A DNA stretch of 64,000 nucleotides from Bimuria novae-zelandiae CBS 107.79. Taxonomy: Eukaryota; Ascomycota; Dothideomycetes; Pleosporales; Didymosphaeriaceae. The stretch covers positions 624,022-688,021 of the forward strand of contig ML976687.1 of the NCBI GenBank assembly GCA_010015655.1, written 5' to 3'. Under the pieces are notes generated by a model, which was not told the origin of the DNA, ran no database searches, and saw only the letters and a list, made by a program, of their open reading frames with translations. Made by a program: the position numbers and the translations under genes. Of this stretch, positions 47,501 to 58,309 are shown in pieces (the first letter of the stretch is position 1; every line of letters starts with the position of its first letter).

Positions 47501-49234
47501 GTGCGCAGCATTAGTAGGAATACTATCTACTAGCCTTATTCTGTGTTCTAGCACCTACTATCCGTGCAACTCTTAAAGTTCTGCCAGCATAGTATTATCT
47601 CTTCTTTTTAGAGTCGTTAGGTCTACCCTTATGTCCCACCAAAGGCCTTGCCTCCAGAGTAATCGAAATAATATAAGATTATAGAGTAAATTAGGGCAAT
47701 AGGTAATATTGTCTAGCTATATTATTTAATTACTGCTTACACTCTATACGTTAAGATAGACAGTCCCGTATCCTTAAATCTATATTTGTGTATTCCCTGC
47801 CCATATAAAGTCTCCTGACGCCGGTGGCTAGTATAAGACAAAGTAATTAATATTATTAAAGATATGGCAGGTTATGCCTAAATCGAGTATAGCTAAGCAT
47901 CGCAATAGGTACGTGTTTAATTTATTATAGAAGGATACGGCTTAGAAGCTTGCTAGGATTTTAGTAATTTTACGTCTGTCTAGTTACTCATCATTAGCCT
48001 TAGTGATTCGAGTTGGAGTAGGAGTATATGATAATTTAATTCTAGGTGTTTAAGACTTTAGTCTTTTCACCTTCCTTATCTTATCTTGTAGATGTGAATT
48101 ATTTTAGATTCTGTATTATACTATATCTACAAAGCTAGGTCGTGGCCTAAACCACTCTAGTGCATAATCTGGATATGCGTAAAAGTAGTCTTTTAGACTA
48201 TACCTTTATTCATAAGCAGGGCATTTTTTGCCTTTAACTATTATTATATCCTTTATTAAAGACTGCTTGGATATAGTGCTTTAACTAAAGGATCGTTTTT
48301 GTCGAGATCTCCCCTATCTACGTTAGTTATTTATAGAAGATAGCGCGTCTTTAGCAGCGTAAGAGGCGTCCCTGTTAGTACCCAGGGTGGATGCACCACC
48401 AGTAGCAAGAGATAGCTCACTAGTAGTAAAGGCGCCCCTATGCTATTTGCCCTTAATTAGGTGGAGTATTGCTATATATTCTTAAAAGCGTTTTATTATC
48501 TCCTTCCTTGTTATATCTGCGTCTTGGCGTCTAGTTTCTTAAAAGGACACACCCTAAGTGGGAGCAGCCTTTATAATCGCAGTTAAGAAGTCCTTTATAG
48601 TATTATAGATTAATTATACTTTAGCAATATTGTTTGTCTCTACTTCTATAGCTACCTAATTATACTTAGTTAGCTAGGTATCCTAGTTTAAGGGTTATCT
48701 TATTAGCTTAAGGGCCTGTAGGTATCGTACTCTTACTCTATCCCGCTTGTCTTCTTTATTAACGCCTACGGTCTGTGTTAGAGACGTAATCTATTACTAG
48801 ATTTACTCTTTAGGCTTGCAGCAGTTGCGTTGCAGGTATAGCGACATAGTAGATTAGATATAGATAACCACTTTCTTAAGACTTAATCTCTCCTCGCGGT
48901 ATTCCTTATCCTTTATCTTATAGTCTTTAAGCTGTATCTTATAGAACTTAATGTCCTCCTTATATGCCTTAAGTCCTAAATTTAATAGCTCTAATAGGCG
49001 TGTTAGAGGGTTCTGTTAATCGTCGTCGTTTACGCGGATAATTAGTTAGTAACTTGCTATTTCTGGCGGCGACGGCGGTGTCGGCCTTTTACATGGGAGT
49101 TTAGCTCTATCTAGGTTAATAATAGGCTATATATCTATTAGTTCGCATCGCGCTTTTAGCTGCAGTAGCTATAGTGTGTAGTTAGTATAATTAGTTAATA
49201 TAATTGTTAAGTCGCGGAGTGTTAACAGCGACAT
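44568..49234 (-). pseudogene. Copia Gag-Pol remains
   Basis: This is the decayed coding part of the copia element, read on the minus strand from an ATG at about 49234 to a stop after DGLTKALLVNK near 44570. Recognisable pieces are the N-terminal Gag start, the reverse transcriptase Asp motif (YVDN instead of YVDD) and the RNase H end. Stop codons are dense because CAA, CAG and CGA codons were turned into TAA, TAG and TGA. Protease and integrase borders could not be fixed by eye. Confidence 0.8.
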
Positions 49235-49276
49235 TATCCTTTCTTAAGGTTTAGTTAAGGCAGTAAGACTCTTAAT

Positions 49277-49501
49277 TATTAAATTTAATAGTATTCTGTC
49301 ACTTTAAGATAATGCAATGATGAGAATTTAATAGATATAATAATTAATTAATGATGTTCGTGTTCTGTCTATGTCTGGAATGCAAATGTGTGCGAGGCTC
49401 TAAATAAGTGCCGCTGCAGCGCTAGCCCTATTTAGAATAGTACAAAAGAGAGAGTGCTCCAGCCTCATATCCACAACAGATAGAGGCCATATAATCGGAC
49501 A
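49277..49501 (-). repeat. Copia long terminal repeat (5' LTR by element orientation)
   Basis: This repeat aligns with 44177-44401 without gaps. It differs at 16 of 225 positions by my count, all of them G-to-A (14) or C-to-T (2) and all with the mutated base in this copy. The target duplication CTAAC follows at 49502-49506. Confidence 0.92.
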
Positions 49502-50269
49502 CTAACGCGTCTTTATTACTTGCTATTATATACTTTTTATATTATTAAAGCTATTTAGAGTACCTCTAGCGTACTTTTTAGTGTTATTAGACCTGCTAAT
49601 AGCCTAGTATGCTACCTAAACGCGTAATTTAAGCTACTAGTAGCACCTTCTTTTTTACTAAACGCGCGCGCGTTCCTATGCTTAAAGCTATTAAGGGTAA
49701 TAGCCTGCCTCGTGGCATAACTAGCTAGCCTATTAAGCTTATTAATATGCAAGAAGAGCCGCTAAAGACATAAATTAAAATACTAAAAACCCTTTGTTAG
49801 AGGCTAGGCCTCTAAAGTACTTAGCTAAGAAACCTCGTGGCCTAAGCCTTAAGCAACTCTAAGAGCCACCGGGGTGCCTCTAGAGTGTTAGGAAACGGAC
49901 CTAGCCCCTCTTGAGTTAGTCCTCTCTATTTAGAAGCTATATATATAGCGTAGGAAGGAGCTACTTAAACTTCTTATTAAATTTATCTGTATTCTTCTGG
50001 CATCTTAGGTCCCCCGGGCCTAAAGCCCCCTTACACCCTTTTTAAAGTATTAAAAAGCTCCTAAATAGACGCTAACCTACTAAATAAGTAGCTATAAGAG
50101 CTCTAAGTACTTAAGTAAGTAGTAAAGCTGTCTATTATTATACTAGCTAGAGCTTTAATTATAGTAATAATAGCTTTAATTAATAAAGAGGATAAGGGTA
50201 GCATAGCTTTAATAACTACTTTAAAGATATATTTAAAGGCCTTAATTAGAGTTATTTAGGTTAGTATAA

Positions 50270-52000
50270 GAAGCCTATGCGTACGCTAATAGGTAAAAAG
50301 AGCTAGATATTTAAGTATAGCTATCGTGTCGCCTTGTAAGGTCCGCTATTAGTTAAGCGCGATAAGGAGAGAGAGCGCACGTACTTCGTGTATAGGTACT
50401 ACTATATAAAGATAATTTCTAGCGGCATTATCGAGGTTACCTACGCTATAACCTTAGCGGCGAAGCACCTAGGGCTTAATTATCGTAACTATAAGCTAAT
50501 ACCTCGCAATGCGAAGCTCCTATAGCTACTTAGTAGGTAAGCTATAATTAAATAGGCCCTAAATAAAGGTATTAAGGTTAGTTAGGATATCGCTAATAAG
50601 TTTAGTAACTTTAATATATAAGGATTTTAACTAGTAATAGTACTCTAGCTTATAGAAAACAACCTCTTATTACGTACTTTTAAGATAAAAAGCTTTCAGA
50701 TAATATTATAATATGCTAATTTTATAGCTATTACGACGCTATAAGTAAATATAATAGTATTACTTACTTTATTATATAACTCTTTATATATATAATACTT
50801 TTAGTTAAAGCTAAGCTATCTTCCGTAGTAAGTAAAATACACATTAGCTTTAATAGCTAGACTATAAAAGAGGGGAAGCGCGGGTTTTTTAAAGTAATTA
50901 TATACTATACTACTAAGGAGGGAAGGACTATTAACTTACCTCTTATATTTTTTATAACTTATAGGTATATATAGTGGCAAGCGTATTAGGAAGATAGTTA
51001 CTACCTTACTAAAAAGAAGCTAGGCTACTTTATATTATATAACGCGTTGTCTAATAACGCCGCTATTAAATATTTAAATTTATTATATAAATTTATTATT
51101 ACTTATTACTATCTTTATTATGCGCCTTATACTCTTAACCTTGTTAGCTAAACTATAATATTTAGTAAAAATAAGGACTTATATAATAACGCCTTAAAGT
51201 ATAAGAAAGAGGAGGAAATGCTTATAAAAGAGTAATAAAAATAAAACCTACTAAGTATATATTTAGTAATTATAAATTATATTAGCACGCTAAAATAATA
51301 TAATTTATTTAATTATTTTTAGTAACTTGCCTTAATTAAGGTACTTATATATAATTTATTATTATTACTTACACCTATTAAAGTAGTAGTTACGTGTTAG
51401 AACTTTTTTTTATATATTTTTAAAGCGTAGATTATTACTTTACTAGCTTTTTAAGTAGTACACAGATTAGTATACTCGTGGCTATAAAATAGCTTTAAAG
51501 GTAGTAAAAGAGGGAGGTAATTGGCTCCCTATTACGCTAATATAAATAAAACTAAAAGGCTTAATAGTAGTAGACTAAGTAATAATTACTAAGTTTATAA
51601 ATATATTAAAGCTACTAAAGCACGCCTATAAGCGCTTAAAAGGTTATAGTAAAAAGATACATGTACTTAATAGCTAATATAATACTATATATAAAGTTAT
51701 CTTAATTTTTAAATAGCTTATAAGCACCTTTAAGCAGCGCCTTTAGCTATATAACTTTATTAACTTTATATAGGATAAGAGCTTAAAAAATTATTTTAAT
51801 ATTAATTTATGCACTGCCTTAAGTAAGCTTGGTAACTACTATAATAAACTTAGTAATTCTTTATTATATTACGTAGCTATTGCACTCTACCTGCGCTATT
51901 ATGGCTATTATAGAGCTGCCTGGACGCAGCAGCCAGCATAATTAGCGATAGTAGAAGCAAAGTTTGCACAACTCTAGCACCTCTATAGGCATAATATAGT
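50270..52000 (+). pseudogene. hAT transposase remains (fungal BED-finger hAT type)
   Basis: Three conserved parts can still be read on the plus strand. The BED-finger-like start (WKYGYRVA ... AKHLGLNY) lies at about 50290-50490. The RNase-H-like core (GFFKVIIYYTTKEGRTINLPL, LGYFILYNALSNNAAIKYLN, YYAPYTLNLV, KEEEML) lies at about 50880-51235. The C-terminal dimerisation region (KLGNYYNKLSNSLLYYVAIALYL and AAWTQ) lies at about 51810-51935. Expected DNASNN reads YNALSNN, and TAA/TAG stops interrupt all parts, as RIP would produce. The true gene would run from about 49.7 to 52.5 kb. Confidence 0.82.
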
Positions 52001-52645
52001 AATCCTAGCGCCTTTATAACCTTAGTTAGCACGCGCCAACGCTATTAATAACGCTATTAATACTATTTTAAACACTAATAGTAATAGTAAGTATAAGTAT
52101 ATTAATAAGTATAAGCGCTAGCATGCTAATAAGCTATATTAAAGTACTAAAAAATTTATAAAATAAGGTAACTTGGTGCACTATTAGCTTACTTTTTATA
52201 ATAAGTACCTCTTAATAGTATAGCTAGTACTTAATATAATAACGATACCTGCCTCTAGCTATAATTATAAGTAAATATTTAATAAGCTAAATAATTTACT
52301 TAAGCTTAAAAAGCATAATATTAAACTATAGTTATTAGAAGCTTTATAGTATATGTAGTAATAGGTAGTAAGTAGATTTATAGACGTGAAAACTAAGCTA
52401 ATAGATACGTTAAGTAATAAGGATCTTAATATATTATATAACGTTTATAAATAAAAGAAAAATTCTAAGTAATTACTATATAAAATACTTTCTTTAAATT
52501 AAATATACTTATAAATCTAAGTTAAGTACTTAGCAATAATACTAAAGTTAAGTCTAATCCAAGTATATACACGCCCGGTGGCAAATCCAGTCAAACATTA
52601 GAGCAGACTTGACTGGATTTGATTTTTGACAAGTGTGCAAGCTTG

Positions 52646-53440
52646 GCGCACGAATGGTTCGAAGGCCGAGACGAAAGGTAGTTGTTGAGGGTGCTTTTAG
52701 CAATGAATACCTATGGTACCAAAGAAAGCCCGTAAATCTGTACTGATGAGTTTGCACTTTCATGGGATCATCGGTCATTTTATTTACTCTGTTTTGTGAG
52801 CTGCTGTGGAATTTTGGTTTTTGCGGCGTTCAACCGGCTAAGGCAGCCACGAGTCGACATTCGGCTACCCGTATCGTATTACTCTGGCTGCGTAGCCAAC
52901 GGAACCTCCCCACATGATACCAACAACAGATGAAGGCTCCCACTGGGGTGGAGCTTTACGCGCAATGTGAGAGCAGACCCTCACAAGTTTCCTCAGTACC
53001 TAGTTGGTGAATTAGAGTACAAAAGTTTACGCTCCATGTACCTATGGCAGTCTCTTCACCCTCTAGTAGGGTCCCACAATGTCGTATTAAGTGACTTACT
53101 TTACTTAGCATTCGAATATTTCAATACAGTTAAGTCTTAGAAGCTATAACTGTCTGTATAGCTGATGTATGGTTTGTATTGGGAGCGGGCACGCTGTGAC
53201 GCGACGTAACTCCCGATTAAGAGCAAGCGCGATCCGGTTCCCCGGACCCTTTTGCCCTCGGTGTTTCTCCCACCGAATAGCCTCTTAGCGACGCGATCCC
53301 CCAGATTACATCCCGCCATTTACCCCAGATGGGGCATAGGATCTCCACGTCGGCCTTAATCATTTCCCGTGAGCCTGGTATAAACATGGACAAGGGGAAA
53401 CCGTCGAAGCAGCAGTGCCCATTGGCGCCTTCAATTCACC
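52646..53440. other. Upstream region of the rhamnogalacturonan lyase gene
   Basis: About 800 bp of normal composition between the hAT target site and the lyase start. It should hold the lyase promoter. No other gene is recognised. Confidence 0.5.
53379..53384 (+). promoter_or_regulatory. Possible TATA box of the lyase gene
   Basis: The word tataaa stands about 57 bp upstream of the lyase ATG in otherwise GC-balanced DNA. The position suits a fungal core promoter with a short leader, but no mapping data support it. Confidence 0.35.
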
Positions 53441-55582
53441 ATGCGCTTTCAGACAACTCTTTTGACGCTTCTTTCGTCGACAGCTCTGGCTGTTCTGAAT
53501 GCAAGTCAGGACGCTGCAAGCTTGACCATTGCTAATGAGAGGCTTGTGGCTTCTGTGAGCAAAACCCGTGGCTATGTGAATGTCCTCACTCTGGACGGTC
53601 AAAATCTTCTGGTAAACGAATTCGGTTCAAATACCACGTATCTGTCGACTAATCGAACCACAGGGCACCGAAGATGGCAATACCGGTGTGGGACCATATC
53701 TTGACTGCTACTGTATTCCCAGCGGCTTCTGGACACCCGGCCGGGGCAAGCAGGTTGACTACCAACTTTTCAACGGCACAGACTCGACAGGCAAGAAGTA
53801 CGGCGGTATCAGCATGGGCGAAACATACACCGCAACCGGCCAGCGACTAGAGCAGTATTGGTTCTTGAAAGAAGGGGAGACTGGCTTGCACACCTTCAGT
53901 CGGGTTATCTACAACAACAAGACCACACCGTTCTTGCGAAACCTGCAAGAGTTCCGCACGATGTTCCGTCCGAACCACAACCCACCACTTTTCACCCACT
54001 TTGTCACGAACGAGAAGTTCGCAGCACCGAGGCCAGATACTGCAGGTCAAGTCACCGTACAGGACGCTACTTGGTATCTTCCTCAGAATGATTCTCCTTA
54101 CGTGCAAGGTGTAGGAGATTACTTTACGAAGTACACCTTCCAAGACACTTGGCGCAACCACAAGGCGCACGGCATGTACGCCGATGGCTCGGCTAGCAAT
54201 GGTACTTCGTTCGGAGCGTGGCTAGTTCACAACACTGTCGAGACATACTACAACGGACCCGTACATTCTGATCTTGTCGTAGACGGGATCGTTTATAACT
54301 ACATGGTCAGCAACCGTAAGGAATCCTATTATTAACTGCACTACCTGTCGAGCAAATACTGACTTCCCGTTCTAGACCACGGCGATCAGACTCCTAACAT
54401 CACTGACGGTTGGGATCGCACCTTTGGCCCTCAATACTTCCACTTCAACAAAGGTGGCTCGCTTGATCAATTGCGTAGCGATGCAGAGCAATATGGTCTA
54501 CGTCCAGACTGGAATGCGGAGTTCTACGACACCATCGCCAAACACGTTCCGAACCTTGTGTCTACTTCCGGGCGCGGTACTTTCAGTGCCAAGGTCAAGC
54601 TCCCTCAAGGTGCAAAGAACGCGATCGCTATTCTTACCGAGAGTGGCCGTAATTTCCAGGACAACGTGTATGATCACAAAGCTTACCAGTACTGGGGTGA
54701 GGTCGGAAGGAATGGCGACGTCACCATTCCTCGCGTTGTGGCGGGCAAGTACAGATTAACTATTTATGCCGACGGCATCTTTGGTGACTTCGTCATCGAC
54801 AACGTCGCTATCTCCGCGGGTAGAGAAACCAAACTGCGACCTGAGTGGAAGCAGGAGTCAGCAGGCACAGAGCTCTTCCGCATCGGTACTCCAGACAAGT
54901 CTTCCGGCGAGTACCGCCACGGCCATGCAGCGTCGCCAACCCACCCTCTTCTCACTGAGGAGTATCGCTTGTACTGGGCTGCCTATGACTTCGTGGACGA
55001 GTTCCCAGAGGGCGTCACGTATAAAGTTGGCCGCGATGATCCGGCGAAAGCCCTCAATTACGTGCACTGGAGTGTTTACGGCGGGAAAGCAAACTATGAG
55101 CGGCCCGAGCCAGTCTACAATAACATTAATAACTGGACTGTACTCTTCGACACCAAAGCGAATCAGCTGAGGGGAAAGAAGACAGCAACCTTCACCGTAA
55201 GCCAATTTCACCGCCCACAGACTCTATGCAAGATGACTAACCTTCCCAGGTCCAACTCGCAGGCGCAAAAACAGCAGCCGGAAACACAGACGTCTTCAAC
55301 GCCTCAGAACCGTACGCCAATCTCCCCTACACCGTCAATGTAAACGGCAAGGACCTCGAGCCCTGGATCATTCCGTACCACCAGTCGAGCTCCTGCGCCG
55401 TGCGCTCTGCGGTCATTTGCTACAACATCGCGCATAAGTTCACATTCGATACGAAGCTGCTCAAAGCAGGCGAGAACACCTTTGTGCTGAGCTTGCCGTA
55501 TAACGCGACGAATTATGAGAGTGCGCTCTTGCCGGAGAGCATATATGTCCAGTACGATGCGCTGCGGCTTGAGGTTAAATAG
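53441..55582 (+). CDS. rglB: Secreted rhamnogalacturonan lyase (polysaccharide lyase family 4)
   Basis: Four exons, 53441-53611, 53664-54315, 54376-55196 and 55250-55582 (introns 52, 60 and 53 nt), give 658 residues, about the length of Aspergillus RglB. A signal peptide opens the protein (MRFQTTLLTLLSSTALA). PL4 signatures follow: GTEDGNTGVGPYLDCYCIPSG, YQLFNGTDSTGKKYGGI, LEQYWFLKEGETGLHTFSR, LRNLQEFRTMFRPN, then the fibronectin-III-like and carbohydrate-binding parts (IPRVVAGKYRLTIYADGIFGD, WTVLFDTKANQLRGKK, SLPYNATNYESALLPESIYVQYDALRLEV). It cleaves the rhamnose-galacturonate backbone of pectin RG-I by beta-elimination outside the cell. The first intron donor was set at 53612 because it restores the LLGTEDGNTG junction. 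The gene lies only 0.8 kb from the RIP-mutated block yet shows no stop or frameshift. Confidence 0.94.
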
Positions 55583-56096
55583 AGGTTTAGTGTACAGTGA
55601 TGTACTGGTAGCGCACCCTCTACTTTGGCTACGTATGTCGCCTGAAAATGAATAAACGGACTTCATGCAATACAATGATGATCTTATCGTGGCTTTCCAT
55701 CTTGGTGCGAAAGCGAATATCGTCGAGATCTTGCTGACTAGCTCGGGCTATCGCCGGTGTCGTCGGACCTAGACCACTCCGACTCCGCCCTGAATTAACT
55801 AATAAGAACCTTGCGCCGGTGTCTGACCAGTAAATGGCCATATTGAGGGTAAGTAAACTCCATGTTGACAATGTCTGTTACATGTAACGCTAGCGGTTGC
55901 TGAGTAGCCGGGCGTGAGTAAGCACAGGCGATGTTGTGAGTGAACGAACTCCTGTCGTACCCTTGAACGTCTGACAAAGATAGATATAGCGCGTTCCACG
56001 ATCTTGACTGACTTCAAGATTTCTCTGCAAAAATAACGGTGCCGATCTTCAACATGCTTCATGTCACCAGACTCGCTGGAGTGTTAACTCGCGAAC
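55583..56096. other. Intergenic region
   Basis: About 510 bp between the lyase and the hydrolase pseudogene, both on the plus strand. Nothing recognisable beyond expected terminator and promoter space. Confidence 0.5.
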
Positions 56097-57301
56097 ATGC
56101 ATCATCGTTTCTGGCATCTTATATTAGTCTCTATCACACCTTACGCCCAGGGCATTCCAAACCCGTCTAATTGCAAGGATGTCGAAATTCCAGTACCCGT
56201 CAGCGTGCCACGATTCAACATCGATGTGGTCGTGGAGGATGAATGGGACACGGCCGCGTTGACATCTAATCTCACGCGCCGCGATGCTGGCAACACGACT
56301 TCTCCTCTTCCCATCGCAGGTATGACGCCAGCCCCGACTCCCAGCAATTTTACCGTTGCAGCAACGCTGTGCGGTAGCGGTTGCACCGTGCTGATCCTCA
56401 CGCATGGAATCATCGAGTCGAAACTGTACATATTCTTACTCCGACGACGTGATTATCCTGATGAATGGTTGTAGGTATTGGCATCCTAATTTCAAGGGCG
56501 CAGATAGATACAGTTTTATAGATGCTACTATTGCCGCGGGTTACTCCGTCTTGAGTTACGACAGGATTGGTGTAGGGTCGTCTTCGAAGTGAGATTCCAC
56601 AAATGCACCAGACGGGTCTCAAGATTGGTAGTAACATTCCACCAGGGTTGAAGGGCTTTTCGACGCCCAGTTCCAGGTCGAAACCGCGGTCCTCGGTTAT
56701 CTCACAGCGTACGCCCGAGGCACCATGGCAGCGAAAAAGGTCGCCTTAGTAGGCCACAGCTATGGCGCATACCTCTCCGCCGGCTCGGCGAACCATTCCG
56801 CAGTCGATGCCGTGGTTCTCACCGGATTCAGTGGGATCTTTGATTACTTCGCACCTTTCGTCGCTGGTGCAGGTCTCCGAGTTGCAAAGCTGCAGGACCC
56901 CAAGCGCTGGCGCTCTCTGGATTCGACGTACCTCACCAGCTCTGATCTTTTTGCCGAAACATACGTACTTCAAGGAGCCTTTCTTCGAACACCGAGTGGC
57001 AATGTGGACGCACGAGATTGCCAGTGAGCCTTTTGCGATTGGAGAATTGCTCAGCCTGTTAGCCTCTTACAACGGTTTTCATGGCGTAACAGCGCCGATT
57101 CTTGTCTTGCAAGGACAATTCGACGTCTCTGCATGTGGAAGTAACTGTGTTGACATTTTGGATGAAGAAACCCTCCGCAAGAAAGTCTTTAAGACTGCGA
57201 AAAGTATTGAGTTGTTCAACGACCTTCCCGCAGGGTGCGTTCCAAGTCATCCCCAGTATTCGCTGCGTGAGAAGCTGACGTACTTGCTAGACACAATTTG
57301 A
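56097..57301 (+). pseudogene. Secreted alpha/beta-hydrolase with one frameshift
   Basis: Exons 56097-56425, 56475-56588 and from 56646 (introns 49 and 57 nt) join in frame. The protein starts with a signal-like segment (HLILVSITPYAQG). It shows the oxyanion-type ILTHGI, then YWHPNFKGADRYSFIDA, YSVLSYDRIGVGSSS, the nucleophile elbow GHSYGAYLS and VVLTGFSG, as in fungal secreted alpha/beta-hydrolases. At about 56962-56968 the reading shifts by one base. The original frame runs to a stop near 57027, while the expected continuation (KEPFFEHRVAMWTHEIASEPFAIGE ... LVLQGQFDVSACG) is in another frame up to 57301. A single inserted base in tacgtac would explain it. It could be a recent pseudogene or a sequencing error. 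The substrate is unknown; the neighbouring pectin lyase hints at plant-wall esters but proves nothing. Confidence 0.72.
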
Positions 57302-58309
57302 ATTTGCACAAAGTCGCCCCTCGTGCCTTCGAGCTTTTGTTTCAGTTTCTCAAAGGCCACGGTATTTAAGCAGGGTTTGTGAAAGGTTTCAAATGCATGC
57401 TAGGATAGATAAAGACCTAGAATGTAGTGTTTGGCTTCTCATTGAAGCGGATCGACATCTGAACCGAAATTGATGACGTGGTGAGCGAAACCGACGAGGA
57501 TGTGTGTTGCTGTGAAACGCCATGCCATCTCCCCGGATTATCCTCGTGCACGAGCCACACCTCGGCCAAAAGCGGAGCACCCCGCATTTTCAGTGCGGCT
57601 CCTTTCCGGCTGGACCCTAACGTCATCCTTTCACAAGCCGAACGATCACCGCGAGCGCATTCACATGTACACGGTCCCGCGCTCGTGACAGCAATGCCTG
57701 CCCACGTTGTGCCTCTCTCAATTCTTCCAGCTGCAACATAGTGCGAAATAGGGACGCAATACCTATGAACTTCAGTCAATCATGCCTTCTCGGAACACGA
57801 CTCCGCCAGTAGCCGGGACGCAGCCGTAAACCTTACCATGGGCGAACGGAACTCGAGCACCTGGAGTTCTGCGCGCCAAGACTTCCTGATGCGACCGGAC
57901 GCGTGCGTATCCCTTTAGATCCAGCTCCATAGGGCTGGGCCGACGCAGGGTCGAGCCGAGGATAGACTGCTTGTGAGCTAATCGCGTCCTCGCACCCGCG
58001 GCTACATGGCTAACCAAGGAATTATGACTGCAATGGCATTTCCTCTTGTTTCTGCTCTCGTTTCCCCTCTTTTCTCAGATTCTGGTCTCGTGTGCCCTGT
58101 GTCACTGTCCATTTTCATTGAACAGCATTCTTTGTTCATAGGTACCGAACACAAGGTTAGCTAGGTGAAACTCCAGGAGTCGAAAGAGCACCGAATAGTA
58201 GTATTACGCCTGTTTGATTGAGTCGAACTTCCTCGTTTGGTGGTGAAAGCACTCCGTTACCGGTCGACCCTCCTTGCGTCTCATCGACCGCCGGCGCAAT
58301 TCACACAGG
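57302..58309. other. Intergenic region
   Basis: About 1 kb before the mitochondrial carrier gene. Short open frames around 57.4-58.0 kb on both strands show no motifs. Expected to hold the carrier promoter. Confidence 0.5.

Larger units (their letters stand above)
44177..49501 (-). mobile_element. Ty1/copia LTR retrotransposon, RIP-inactivated, nested in the hAT element
   Basis: The element is 5.3 kb with two 225-bp LTRs and a perfect 5-bp target duplication CTAAC at 44172-44176 and 49502-49506. Coding remains are on the minus strand. The Gag start-like MSLLTLRDLT is at about 49234; the reverse transcriptase motif FFYVDNLIIAY (copia FYVDD, one Asp changed to Asn) is at about 45460-45510; the C-terminal RNase H signature VADGLTKAL is at about 44587-44620. 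The order fits Gag-integrase-RT-RNase H on the minus strand. Many TAA/TAG stops and extreme AT bias show that it cannot be expressed. Confidence 0.93.
43912..52637 (+). mobile_element. RIP-decayed hAT transposon with a nested copia element
   Basis: The ends are inverted copies, cacacttgtcaaaaatcaa at 43912 and its complement ending at 52637. They are flanked by a perfect 8-bp duplication CAAGCTTG at 43904-43911 and 52638-52645. Without the inserted copia element the hAT sequence is about 3.4 kb, a normal autonomous size. The interior is strongly AT-rich and frame-poor, while the outer 40-80 bp at each end are not. A hairpin-forming pair, aatccagtcaa and its complement, lies at 52584-52619 near the right end. 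Transposase remains are read on the plus strand (see 50270-52000). Confidence 0.92.

Noticed and set aside
43912..52637. AT-rich block as a centromere or mitochondrial insertion
   Set aside because: Inverted ends, target duplications and transposase, RT and LTR signatures show it is nested transposons changed by RIP.
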